Assembly (NCBI GenBank): GCA_025267735.1
Contig: CM046303.1
Coordinates: forward strand, 50,857,403-50,921,402
Direction: 5' to 3'
Origin: Mactra quadrangularis
Lineage: Eukaryota; Mollusca; Bivalvia; Venerida; Mactridae
DNA: 64,000 nt
Shown in pieces: positions 37,673 through 52,000 of the stretch. Both the position numbers and the translations under genes were made by a program. Positions within the stretch are counted from its first letter, which is position 1. Each line of letters starts with the position of its first letter. The notes under the pieces are model-generated. The model saw only the letters and a list, made by a program, of their open reading frames with translations. It did no database searches and was not told where the DNA came from.

Positions 37673-40600
37673 AAGGTACTGGAGTTAAAATTTGAACTTT
37701 TTAGCTTAAATTTTTACATAAAAAGATGGGTTCTTTTTTTCAAAATCAACCTGATACACAATTTTCAACCATATTTCTTATACGAAGTAACAACTCTAAC
37801 TTATATTACATGTTTAATGTTGCCTTGATGAAGAAGATACTGGAGGTCAGTGATATTAAGCAACATTGTGTCTGTTAATGATACATATATATATAATGTT
37901 TCATTTAGTCATCTAACAAATCTTTGCTGTTTTTTACTCTACTTGATTACCAAGGATCTCACTTGACACAACTTCCAAGGAAAACAAACATTGAATTTTA
38001 TGGAATAGGGCTGCGGATCGTTAAGCAAGTGGCGATCCAATCCAAACCACAAATTATGTTTAGCAATTCACAAATCGATCCACGAATCAATGGAAAAGCA
38101 TACAAATTCATGTAATTACAAAAATAAGTGAAGAATTACAGAAGCTTTGACTGTAAGGAAAACCATGTACTTCAAACATTTCTATTACCTGATATTTCAG
38201 TAAAAAACGTTTGTGCATATCGAAATTTTGACACAAGATAATTTGTTCCCTACATAAATTAAAGTTTTCATTTTAAGTGATGTTCGTTTTCAGTGATACC
38301 ATAATTTAGCTGAAATTTTTCTTTCATTTTTTTCCAAAAATAGATCGCAATCCGACGATTTCGGACATGACGAATATTCATATGCGATTTTCTGGTCGAG
38401 ATTGCAAATACCTGAGTACTCAGATACTCACTGCAGCCCTATTATGGACCCTATAATTGTGTCATTCAGATTAGAAGCATAACTAAAATTGTATAAATCT
38501 TTGTATGATGATACATTGATGAAATGTTGTTCATAAATCAATTAGAATCATTTTAAGAGGCAAAAATAGAGACAAGCACAATTTGATACATATTATATTC
38601 TTCCAACTTTTCTACACAATCATGTTTGCATATACATTTGTATTTATGTCACTTTTTAAATACGGTTGCTAATTTTTTGTTGGCCAGCATTGTATTAATT
38701 TTTTACAATCAACATGTATGTTTATTGAATCACAGTGACATATTTTTCAAAAAACAATATAGTCTATTCATTAGAATGCAAGACCAATAAAGGTGTATTA
38801 ATTTTGAAATTCATGTGGCATAATTCAACAGTGATAGATTTATACCCTTTACCTTACTGAAAGTTGAGTGAAATCCATGTCCAATTGTGTAAGTCATAAT
38901 ACAAGTTCTTGATTTTTGAAATTTAAAGGGTAAAATACTATAATCTGAGTCAAGTGAGATCCCTGAAAACAATTAATAAAGCTTAGTTTCAGCTTTTTAT
39001 TGAAAATATAAATATATCATTGTCCCAAGTTTACACAAGTATTCATATTTTTCAGATTGTTGCTGAATTCTTTCTTACTGGACCTTTTTTCATCATTTTC
39101 TGAGATTTTCATCGGAAGTTCTCCAAGTTGTCTACAAGTCTTCTGTACTGTTCCAGTGAAGTACTTCATCTACTAACACAAATGTATGATACTCCCACCT
39201 CAGTCTGTCCATGTGCTTATTTGCCATTTTTTCTCTCTTTGTTTATGTATGTTATTGACTGTATTTTGATACTTGTTTGTTGTTTTTTGTTGTATATTTG
39301 TATGCTTAACTAGTGTGTAAATTGTTATTGCCTTGCTCCATGAACATAACTTTCAGTCGATTTTTTATGTATTATATTTAAAGTATTACTTGGTGGGGTT
39401 TTTTTTTGGCTCAGTCATCATGAAAATAGTGTAGGGACTTCATGTCTGTCAGTAAAATACTTTACCTGTGTATGTTGAGAAAATGTGATCATGTTCATCT
39501 TTCATCTATGTTTACATTATTGTGTACAGTTCAATTTTAAGGCTGTGCAATTTTTTTGTACTCTTATAAATAAACCAATGAATGAATAATGATACAATTC
39601 ACCTTCAGTTTTAATGAGGGTCTGCTTACTTGGTCCATCAGGATGAAGTGAGTATGGACTAAATAATTTACTTGTAAATCATTTGTTTTAAACATATTAG
39701 GCAGCTTCATAATAAAAAATATTGGCTTTGGTATGACTGGTTGTTGTATGGTAAAATGTATACAAAAATTGATAATAGGAGTACTTGTTTTGTGTATTAT
39801 TTTCAAAATCTTTTTTTATTAGAACTGTTTCGAGTTTACCTACTTCAGCCTCTATATATCTTTTGCTTTTATCATATTGTTTCATTTACTGAAAGGTGTA
39901 TATGTGAATTTGTGTTATTGGTTAGTAAAATATTTAAAGTATAAAACAAGAGCATTTTTTAGCTTACCTACAAGTGTAAGATTAGGTAGGACTGTCCATG
40001 AGATTGTTTAATTTGTACAACTAGTGTACTTATTGTTAGTAATAAGGACGATATTCTCCAATTCTTATTTTAACCCACTAGCACAAAGCCTTTGACTGGT
40101 TAAATTGATTTGGAATTAGTGTACATTATTTATTTTATACAATTAGTAGATAATTTAGTTGGTGCATTCATATAAAACTTTGTAAATCTGACAAATGCTT
40201 AAGAAAATTTAAAGGAGAAAGTATTGTTTTGTTCTACACCATCTGCTAAATGCATCATAATCATACTGTTGTTTGAAAATGAAAAATATATTGATTAAAA
40301 TCAGTAATTTTTAACTAAGGTATTTGAATACTGTATACAATGTTGTCTCATAGTTGCTTGTAATTATACCAAGTTTTTAGGCTGTATATTTCATTTTAAA
40401 GACAAACCCATTTATACCATGTATGGTGTGCTTGTATTACCATCATTGAACAATTACCATGTTGTAAATTTCTCATCATTATGTTACTGTTGATTGGAAT
40501 AAACTGTATCAGTCTTGTAAATATTGACTTCTTTCTTGATTTTATTGTTTCATAATCGTGGTACATTTATACTATGTGACTTAGTGATCAGTATGGGTTA

Positions 40601-41060
40601 TTTCCTTGAGCAAGAAACTTTAAATTATCCTACTGGCTCAGTACTGGGGGACAAGGAAGCGGTCTCGAAAGTGATAAATCTAATTTGTAAGAATTTGTTT
40701 CACAATCAATCAAGCTAAAATGAATGAGTTTACCATCAGTATGGGTCAAGATATTATACCAATTGACCCTCAAGGAAGTTTTTTTCTTCCATATATGCTT
40801 TACTTTTACTGGGTATATAATTTGTTGTAGGATAATGTTGAATGCCCACTGCTTCTGAGTCCTGACACTTAACACATGTGTAGAAAGTTCAATGAAAAAA
40901 AATTGTACTTTTTTAATAAAGTGAATTAAGATGACTTATGTATTTTTTCAACATGCTGTTTCACTTTACTAAAAAAATACTGATGTTTTTTCAATGTACC
41001 TTTTACACATGAGTTACTTACTTAAGGAGGAGGAAAATGTATATATATATTTAGGATGGT
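37673..41060. other. AT-rich region right of LUC7L3, no gene seen
   Basis: No conserved exon found on either strand. AATAAA hexamers at about 39566, 40497 and 40915 could serve a very long LUC7L3 3' UTR or mean nothing. Confidence 0.4.
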
Positions 41061-41334
41061 TATTATACCCCCGCTTCGAAGAAGAGGGGGGTATACTGTT
41101 TTACCCTTGTCTGTGCGTGCGTCCGTCCGTCCGTCCGTTACAAAATTTCCGTCGCAGTTTTCTCAGCAACTATATCATGCAGCAGCCTAATACTTTGCAT
41201 ATTGCTTCATCCCATAGTCCCATATGGTGTAAAGCGATTTCATGCTCCTTGCTCATCTACTTCCTGTTTGTCGCATATTTTTAGATTTTGGCGGGGGTAT
41301 CACTAGTGAGCATTAGCTCACAGATTTACTTGTT
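41061..41334 (+). mobile_element. 265-bp repeat with CCGT run, copy 3
   Basis: Same termini and body as the copy at 37115-37382. The CCGT microsatellite is one unit longer and preceded by GTGCGTGCG, so copies differ mainly in this internal microsatellite. Confidence 0.8.
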
Positions 41335-41478
41335 AATTTAGCTAAAGCCACAATTATTACATTTCTTTATTTATGACACTTATCACAACACACTATACTA
41401 CTAAATTAAATGTCAACTAGATACAAGAATATATAAATACATATATTTGTTATTTACAAAGTTTATAATACAACTATG

Positions 41479-41882
41479 CAGTGCCCATTGAAAGTTCGGA
41501 GACATTTTCACTTTGTTAGCCCTATACATGTATATACATGTATAGTGTTCATCAAAAATTTGATATCTATTTATTTTCAAATGCTTTCAAGTTTTGCTAA
41601 TACTTTTTTGTTGTGGTTCTGTTTACTCGTATATCTTGTATTTTGATTGAGACAATAAAAGTAGCTTAAAGACTGTATTATGGGACATAATGGATCATGG
41701 TTTTTGTGTCTTTGGGATATCAGATGCCAATTTTTTTAAAAAGGATGTATTGAAAAAAAAATCATTTTATCTCTAACTATACATGTATGAAGTATAGTAA
41801 ATATTTATGTTCTACTAAAACGATCATTGAAATTCAAGAATGTTAGTAAATTACTTTGTCTTCAAACTTTCGGTGGGCTCTG
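41479..41882. mobile_element. MITE with mariner-like CAGTGCCCATTGAAAGTT termini
   Basis: The left end CAGTGCCCATTGAAAGTTCG and the right end, read inversely, CAGAGCCCACCGAAAGTTTG are similar inverted repeats of about 30 bp. No transposase remains. Intergenic, just right of the repeat copy ending at 41334. Confidence 0.65.
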
Positions 41883-42105
41883 TATAGTGTTAATCTTCAT
41901 TTAACTGTCAGTGGTGCATACATTAACTTTGCCGAGTTAAATTGATTGTTAGCACAGAAGTATTATAGTGAGTATTTAAATGAGTGGGATAAATGTATGT
42001 ACCACTTTAAGTTTAATAAAAATCAACAATAATTATGCTTGAACAGAATGGACGGTGACAAGTATAGACTTAAAGAATAAATGTGCCGGTATTTTAAATG
42101 CTCAA

Positions 42106-42323
42106 GGCCACAACAAATTGATCATATGTTCTATGGATTCGCTCGCACCTTAATTTTGACGGGTTTTTGCAAAAAAAAATTTTATTTCCTCGCTCGCTCA
42201 TAAAAATTTGGTCAAACTGCTATATAAAGCAACTGAATTAAGATTTTATTTTTTTTTCTTCGCTCGCTCGCCCCACTTTTTTCTAGAAAAATCCGTAGAA
42301 CATATCATCAACTTGTTGTGGCC
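42106..42323. mobile_element. MITE with GGCCACAACAAATTGATCAT-type TIRs, copy 2
   Basis: Same family and orientation as 12982-13203, with complete terminal inverted repeats and the same interior. Intergenic, between LUC7L3 and the METTL24-like gene. Confidence 0.8.
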
Positions 42324-43037
42324 CAACATATTTACTTTCAACTCAGATCTGTATTGTTACATAGCCATAATATATTTATCTGTGCTTTTAATGAAGTCTG
42401 TGCACAGTTGAGACAAGAAATATATTTGGGGCTACGTAGGGTTCATTTTAAGTATAGTCATATTTGCTGTTCAGTCATACTGCCAGGTGCACACCAGGAC
42501 GAATGTATTATCAATTAGTATGAGTCACCCATAATACAAAGAGTTAATAGCCAGCAACTACTGTCCATGCTATACACCTGTTTATCACAAGTAACCAATG
42601 GTACAATATTTTTTATCTCTATACTGGAAGATAATTTCATTGGACAAACAGGTATGGTAGAGCCAATTCCATTGGTTAAAAAATATGTCAAAAGTTGGCT
42701 AAGACAGCTGCGACAAAAAATAAACACTGTGAGGATTGTATCCATTGATATACTCTTGAACTCAAAGCAGCTACTGGTACTAGTATTCAGAGATGATGTT
42801 TACATTTAACTGCATCATTGGCTTTGTACACCTTAAATCACTCCACGCCTTTTGTTCATCCCAAAACACAAAACATTTATTTGAACACTTCAGCCATTTC
42901 TTATTCAAAGGAACAAACAAATCACTCACTCATGTGACAATATCCCATACATTTTGATCAACTTGTTATCCAAATAGTTTTGTTCTCAATTAATGTATCA
43001 ACTCACAATTTCTTAGTTATCACAAATATTTCAATCT

Positions 43038-46000
43038 TCATTCTGACTTCACAAAATTCACTTCATGGCAATTGGTTCTTAATTCTTTTTTACATTTTGA
43101 TAAAAACTTGCACCATTTGTTCTGATGAGTCCAGAATATTCTATATCCTGTCTCATAAAGTTTTCTAAGTAAATTGAGTGCACGAAGATAACGTTCTTTG
43201 TTTTGTTCAGGTGAGTTGAGTTCAAGATGAAATTCTAGCACTAGATTATTGGTACCTCGTAGATCTGCTGTGTCTAGAATGTCAGGTAACACTGACCATT
43301 CATACATTTCTACATCTACTTTTAATATTGAAATAATATCCTGCAATAAAAATTTATAGCTTGTGGAATTGACTCAAGACAAAAATACAATTTCATGGGT
43401 CCATGTAATTTATATGAAGTAAGTCTATTTCAGTATTTTGAAAGTGGGTTTACAGTATTTTTAAATCTGTCAACATTCACCCATGCTTTGCATGCATTAA
43501 ATCGGTTGAAAGTAGTGTAGTTACACAAATTAATTTATCTCAGGTCAGTTTGCACAAACATAGTCATGAGATCGCACTTCAAGAAATATTCTGTATTAAA
43601 AATTAACATTGATGAGCTAAACTGCATGTTAATGAATTGAAGACTAGTTTTGCTTTCATCCATGGCAAAATATTGGGTATTTCTACACGTTGTAAAATAC
43701 TCTATTGTAAAGAATAATAGACAAGATGATCTCATTGGTCTATATTCAGAAGTATTCGAACAAAAACAATGTTTCACAAAATAATGTTGCTATAGTTTGT
43801 TTTCATCAAAGGGAGATCAAAATCGTTAAATAACCTATAAGGAGTTGTCTTCCTTCCATCAAAACGGCAGACAATATCGATGGATCAGCAAAAAAATATC
43901 ATTGTGTAAAGAATAGTGCCTTATTTATAATGAGGCAGTTATCTGTTCGCTTGTTGAATTCATGTATCTTATCACAGAGCTAGTCTTACATGTGTTTATC
44001 AGCTACTGCCCATACAGTAAGCTTCCTGATGGGAATTTCTGGATTCATTAGTTAAAGACGTGACAAATTTGAAGATTGCCATAATCTTGTAAAGTGAAAA
44101 CTGTACTGTGCGGACCTTTTGTATCTAGAGCATCTAATAAGCAACGAAAATAAGCCTAAGTAATTAAACATTCAAACTGAACTCAAGAAGTAATCAATCA
44201 AACAAAATTAAATTTTCCAATGCATCCATGATAAATTGCCAATACATTGATAGTGGTATTTCAAATAAGGTAAGGCGCATTTATGAATTAATATCCTTTT
44301 AAGAAAAAAATAAAGTTTGATCTTATTTTCTGTTTAAACTAAGCTTGTGCACCAGTATTCAACTAAGCTTGTGCACCAGTATTCGTCTGGAGGTAAAGAA
44401 AATAGCTTTTTTGTAAAGTCGCTGGTACGAACAGTCCTGATCCACTTAAAGGTACTCATTCACAGATTTCAACTTAAATATCACCTTTCTCCGAAACTAT
44501 CAAATTGTATGGAAACATTTTTGAAGCAGGAAATTAGTGCTTCGATAATGACAATTTAGTGCAAATTGACAAACAACTACAAATGATGATATTACAAGTA
44601 GTAGAAAATCTATCCCGTATGTCACGGTTTAGACACTTATAGTGCATTTTTGTGACTTCTATTTATATCTCTTGCAACATATTGGTAAGTTTGTCTTAAA
44701 ATATTAAGAATTATTTCTTTTGACACAATTACATACACTGAATTGTATTTTAAGAATATAGAAAAATCTTAACCAAATATGTGAACTAGTACCTTTAAGA
44801 CAAAGGTGGATCGGCACAACGCCGTCTGCCTTTAATTCTATATCTGAGTGATACATACCTTTGTATGTCCTAATTGTGAACGTATAGAATTATATCTTAG
44901 AAGTTTCCATCCATCTTTAGTTACCTCGTCATGTGATGATATACCAAGATTATGAAAGTGTATTTTATCACGATTAAAATCATCTTGATTCATACTGAAA
45001 TAAAATGAAAACTTGATGTACAATTTACCATATAGAGTCTTTAATAAGTGTGCTTTACTGAAATCCCCTGTGTAAAATACGAGTATCATAGGCGGATCTA
45101 GCGGAGAGGTCAGGGGGGTTAGAATTTCCAAAATGTACCTGTCCTTAAGTGTATTTCTTGAGTTTAAGTCATTCTTAAGTAGCATGAAGCGATTTTTGCG
45201 TTATTCTGCAGACAGTGTATAATGTGGTAGTGAATCGAAAGTTTGGACTCCCCTAGAAAAAAGTTCGGACCTCCCCCCCCCCTAGAAAAAAATCCTGTAA
45301 CCGCCACTGAGTATATCTTTAAACAGACGATAAGTCAAATAAATAACATCTAGTTCAATAAATTTACATTTTAACAGCGTACAATTTATAACTACGAATG
45401 TAAGGGTCTCAGTTTTTTTATTTTTGCCACTTACAGACAACTTATATACAAGTACAATGGGGCTATAAGGTTGATTTAAACATATTTTTTTTCAAGAAAA
45501 AACACATGTGCACTGATAAGACATGCACCTATAATCACGTGTTTTGTCAATGGTATACTTTTATAAATTTCAATTGATTCATGTATTGGTATATCTAAAA
45601 CCAAAAACGATGCGTATGTATTCTATATCATATAAAAATGTGCAAGCGGATTACATGTATAAAAGATCGGAATGTTTTTATGTATATTATGATACTTGTG
45701 GCAGAGGCTGGTGGCCTTTATTTCAATATACGTTTTGTACTCGATTTTACAATAAAGTTCATCTATTACATCTAAGTCGGTGGTCTTAAAAACAGAATAG
45801 TCTTAATTCTAGTATAGGGACATTTTTTCTTGAAGTTCTCAATTAAGCATTGAGGACTTCAAATCTCAAAAACGCATAGTTTGGCAAAAACCAAGATGAC
45901 CTTTATAGCGAAGCTACACTTTGTACACACAGATAGTCATTTTCGAAAAAAGCTTTGCTACGACAGTTTTCTGGTAACCCTTTGGTGCGTTATTTAAAAT

Positions 46001-49000
46001 ATGATATATATGTCAACGACCTAACTGTTTTGTTCATTTTGCCGTGAACAAGTTGCCATGGTGACATACATGTATCTTGTACATTAGTCATAATTTAATG
46101 ATTCGTATAGGAAACAACATCTCAGTCGAGAATGAATTATATATTATCATACATTGCTCGTTGATGCATGAAACTAAGTTTGTCAAGCTCATAATCACAT
46201 TACCAATCAGCAAACTTGCACATGTGATATGCATGCATTGATTTCCACTATTTTAAAATGAATTATGCATATAACGAATTTATCTGAACATCTCAATAAA
46301 TTGCGTATGCGACTAAGCAACAACAAAGTGGCTATATCACGTGACACTTTGTGAAAAATGTCAAAAGGACACTGTAATGTTATGTTTGTCTGTCATTATA
46401 TTTCTATTCTTTCACCATTTTATTAGATATCGTGGGATGCCCATTTTTAAATATTAAAGTAGTCCATATTTGCAATGTACCTATATTTGGAAAAATCAGT
46501 ACTTTTTAATAGAGTGAAACTGTGTATTAGAAAATTAAAAAAAATCATGCGGTTTCATTCAATATTAAAAAGTACTGACCTCCCATCCCAATAAATCTAC
46601 ATAATATCTGGGTTTTTATTAAAAAGAGCAGGCACTTCTCGTTATTCCTTGGAAAAAATGAATGAAAAATGAATTTGAATGCACTTGCGACCTTGTAATA
46701 GGCTTCCTCGACAAGTATACTGTTACATTACTATTTTACATTATATGTCTGAGTAATATCTGCGTAAAATATCACCGAGAAGTTCCGAATGATATTGAAG
46801 TGAAACATTCGAAACTTCTCGGCCATTTACTACGAATAGCATTCAATAAATAGTCGAAGTGTTTCGAATGTGATGTGACGATGAGTCGATTTTGATAAAA
46901 TTTGTTAGTTTCAAAATTTTCTTGTGAGGTAGACACACTGAGGTTTAAATTTCGACAAATCAGACGGGTTTGGCTAAAACGTCAGACAAATATTTACACT
47001 ATATAATGGTTATCATGTTAAGTTACACAAAGTCAATATTTACCTAGGATCAAAACAATGTACATCACAGCCATAGTAATCTCTGACAGCCTCGTCAAAA
47101 CTAAAGTCATTGTTGATTCTGTAAACATATTAATATACATAACACATGAGATAAGCTTGACTTTGGCCATTTATTCAGTTGAAATATTTATATCTGTGTT
47201 CAGTGCAAACTACGCCAGCCTTCACCATATGAGTAAGCCCTATAATACAGTTAAGTTCCGCCAATAAGGCCAGCAAAATCGATGGTCTTAATAGCGAAAC
47301 AGTCTTATCATGGAGACCCTTTTATTCACAAAATAAGCATTCGGGTCACAGGCGCCAAGCACAAATTTTCCTTATTATAGAATATTAGAGAGAAAAGGTC
47401 TCTAACGCGTTTTAACGGTCGTAGTTTTTAAATCGTCACCTAGCTCATAAAAACGTCCCGATCGTCAAATCATTTTCACTATCTTTTCTAGAAAGTTTTT
47501 TTCTGCATAAAATACTTTTTATTTGAAGAAAATCGATCTACAATTAATGAAATGGTCCCATTTATTCCCCCAAAGCTCTAAAATTCGTTCGATGTCAAAC
47601 AATACGTTTGCTTCTTGCTCAAAACAACATGTAAGGTTTTGGATGGGGGTCGAATCAACGCGGAACAACTTTCAATGATTACTAGTCCAACCTCGTAACC
47701 ACTCGACCACGCCCGCTCCTGTTCAGTGTAAGTACACTTATGTTACACTATGAATACCACCTTGGTAATTGCAAAATCATGCATTTTAGACGAATTTAAG
47801 TCCCAAATGCTTTGATTGAATAGAAAAAGGCCCGTAATTTAAGCTTTTAAGACCAGCAATTTTGATGATCCAATGTGTCTTATTAGCGGAAAAAGTCTAT
47901 TTTTTCTCATATTAAACATTTAGTACTAAAAAACCGTCAAAAATCACATAATTTTGTAAAAACCCAAGTGATCTTAGTTGCGGAGCTTAAGTTAGTTAAT
48001 AAACAAGTATAATGCTACAGCTGAAGAAATATATGTTGTTTTTATTTGTCAGAATATCAGGGCGTTGTTCCCTGTCTCTTTTCTCTCCTCACTGTTTTGT
48101 TTGCTCCTCCCTAGGCAGAATTGGTTATTATGAATCATCAGCCCTCTAATGTACACAATCCCTTTTTGCTGCCCCATTGCTCTTTTCTTAGTAATCGAAT
48201 TTTTACTTTTTCTAAACCGCGCGATCATGACGTCGTATAATTATGATTGTATACTTTTAGTTTTAGCATATAAACAAATGCGATATCATTCGGAACTCCT
48301 CGGCCATTCGCTACGAATAATGAAAAGTCGAGGTGTTCCAAATGATGCGATGTAATGCTTTCAACACTACGTCACATATCCACTTCGCTTTTTTGAACGT
48401 CAACAAATTTATTTATTTATCATTCATGTTTTATCGACTTACCCAAAGGAATAAACCAGACAATTGTTGGAAGATGTATTTCTTTGTGGTCGATACTTTT
48501 CTTCATCACATATATCCCAACCTCCATCTTCAATGGATCCAAGACGTATTTTACGTTTACACATGTACTGGACATTTTCTATGTACCTATATAATATACA
48601 AGTGTCGTGTAGTGTCAAATAGTCCTGCAGTATATGAGGTGAACCGTGCACTTGAGTCCCCACAAAGTTTTTTTGCTGTTTCTATATCGTTGAAAGGTGC
48701 TGAATAGTGAATAAGAATCCGAGTGATGACACCCTGTCATCCTTGAGCAATTTGCATAATATGCAAATTAAGTCCGCCATTATAGAAATTCCGTTTTTCG
48801 CTAATAACTCAAAAACCAACTAAGATACAAAATTAAAACATGTATCCATACCCATGTTTTCAGGGTCTATCTATCACATGGTACTAATTTCAGCTTGATC
48901 AGATCATTTAAATATGCAAATTTATGCAAATTAGGTATTTCACGAAATACAATATTCGGTTTTGCTATACTAATCAACGTCTGTAGTTTTCACATTGAGA

Positions 49001-52000
49001 TTTAAAGTGAAATATGTTTATGTAATGCTAATTTTGTATATATATTTCATACAAAATTACCAAATAATTACATTTAATCAGTTAATGATGCTCTAAAGAT
49101 ATACAAAATACTAAAATTACGTTAAAATTTGTAGGATTTTGCCTCAAACTTTACTTGGTGTTATAAAAATTTATGCCATTGTCTAGTATTCTGTTGATGC
49201 CTTGATAATTTTGATTCAGCTTCTTTACCTTTGAACAGAGGTGACTCAGAAATTAAGTGATGACATCCAGTCATCCTAGAACAATTAGCATAATATGCAA
49301 ATTTGGTCCGCCATAATCAAAATTCCGTTTTTCGCTAAAAACACGATAACCAATCATGATATGATTTCAAAATATGTGCCTGCACCCATGTTTATAGGGT
49401 CTAGCTTTCCACATTAAGTATGATCACATGATTTGCATATGCAAATGTATGCAAATAAGGTTTTTCAAATGAACTCTTTTTCAAGTGAATTTATTTTATT
49501 CAAATTTAAGTACTTCAAAAAGGAAATTTTCCAGGAAATATGATTGAATCAAGTAATCTGTTAATTGCGACCCAATTCATGTTCGGTTGGATTTCAATGT
49601 CCAGAATGTCCACTTTATGAGACCATTCATATACCACACCTAATCAATGTATTAATATAAAATGAATGTTTATAATGTATTACCGTGTGGCCTACGCACA
49701 TGGGTGCTTTCAGCTCAATATAACATTTTGAAGTAGTGTGCCTTCACGTCAGAACCAAAAATAGGAAGAACAATAAATTAATTTGAATAGTACATCGTTA
49801 AATTGATTGTAAAATTAAAGCTACTGAATTCAATAGCGTTTCCTTATCACAAAAAACATCCTGTCATTGACATAATTTGAGCATCTATTTGATTGATATA
49901 CATGTACTTCATGGCAATAGTAGTAGCTGGAAAGTCTTTCTTATTTTCGTACAGATTTGATCCCTCAACATTGTTTACCGTCGAAAGAAATTCATGAAAC
50001 TACATGTGTCAACTTTATTCATTTGCTCAGCATTAAGGAATGTCGTATACATAAATATATTGCTAGCATGTTCGATAATATTTGTTGCTTTTCAAGTTTT
50101 CAGAATTAAAATATAACAATGAGACATTGCATGCATGTTTGATAACTAGATCTTATATGAATGTTTATAGCAGAATTGGTTATTGCAAGGTGAGCAGCAA
50201 TCTCAATTCTGTAACGCCATGATAATCAGACTTACTGGGTATTTTGGACTATCACGGAAGGTCATGATATGCAAGAATTGAATTGGGATATCCAAACTCG
50301 GAGTGTGCTGTACATGGTCATGGCTACACACACTTAATTTGTCTTTGTATGGCTAAATTTTCGACTTTGATTTGACTAAAAGTTGTTTTGCATAGTATGT
50401 TCTTACAATCATTTGAATGCATCCATACTTATCTTCCTCATAATATATTAAAAATTGATTACAGAACATATTCTTAGTAGGGGCAATAAGTCATTGGAGA
50501 AATTACGGACACAAAAACAATATTCTTTACAATCTAATGACCGTAAGGACCACGTTTGTTAATTATCTAAAATTTACATATAATAAGCAATGCATGTTCT
50601 TAGTTTATGTAGAATACCTTAGTTCTATGCACTGACTTTAACTTAGATAGAGACGAGGGTTATCACTTTACTTTATGCGCATAATTTGCATTAATATACA
50701 TGTCCAAATCATCTGATTCTTATAATATAAGTATGTTCTTCGACATAAAACGAAACAAATTTATGCCATGGAAGCATATACATGTATATAGGTAAAAACA
50801 TACTGTTTATGTTTGTCATAAATTGTTATTGAGATATTATGATTTTTTTCAAGTGTGTCGTCATTCTAAATATACTAACTAAATGCTTTGTCTTTAATTA
50901 TTTGTTAATTATCGTTAATCTGTTCGTAACAACTCGAAATTTGGTACATGATCTTTATTTTATGTAGTGAAAAAACAACACGTTCCTATACTTAAAGACC
51001 TAATTTGCATACATCTGCATTTGCAAATCATCTCTGATAATGCTTAAGGTTGTATCATATGAAAGCTAGACCCTACAAACATGGATGCAGACACATAAGG
51101 TAAATTTTAATCATGATTGGTAATTTTGGGAGTGGCGGACTACATTTGCATATTCTATAATTGCTCACGGGTGTCAGGATGTCCTAATTAAATTTCTTAG
51201 CCAGCTCTGTCCACAAAAACAGAATCAAAATTATCCAGACCTACACAGAATGCTAGGCAACGGCATAAATTTGCATATTATGCTAATTGTTCTAGGATGA
51301 CTGGATGTCATCACTTAATTTCTGAGTCACCTCTGTTCAAAGGTATAGAAGCTGTAGTAATCAAATTATCAAGGCATCAACAGAATGCTAGACAATGGCA
51401 TAAATATACATGACACCATGTAATGATTGAGGCAAAATCCTACAAGTTTTAACGTAATTTGAATATTTTGCATATCTTTATAGTATCATTAACTGATTTA
51501 ATGTAATCATTGATAAATTTGTATTTAATATATACAAAAGATAAATTATATTTCCTGGAAAATTTCCTTTTTGAAGTACTTAAATTTGAACAAAATAAAT
51601 TCACTTGAAAAAGAGTTCATTTGAAAAACCTTATTTGCATACATTTGCATATGCAAATCATCTGATAATACTGAATGTTGTATCATATGATAGCTAGACC
51701 CTATAAACATGGGTGCAGACACATATTTTAAAATCTTATTATGATTGGTTATCGTGTTATTAGCGAAAAACGGAATTTCTATTATGGCGGACCAAATTTG
51801 CATATTATGCTAATTGTTCTAGGATGACTGGATGTCATCACTAAATTTCTGAGTCAGCTCTGTTCAAAGGTTCAGAAGCTGAATCAAAATTATCAAGGCA
51901 TCAACAGAATGCTAGACAATTGCATAAATATTCATAACACCATGTAAAATTTGAGGCAAAATCCTACAAATTTAACGCAATTTTAGTACATTGCATATCT

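Noticed and set aside
48439..48663. Longer N-terminal extension of the METTL24-like exon
   Set aside because: The conserved part begins at YIENVQYMCKRK; upstream residues are intron and the acceptor ATAG at 48587 gives the right phase.
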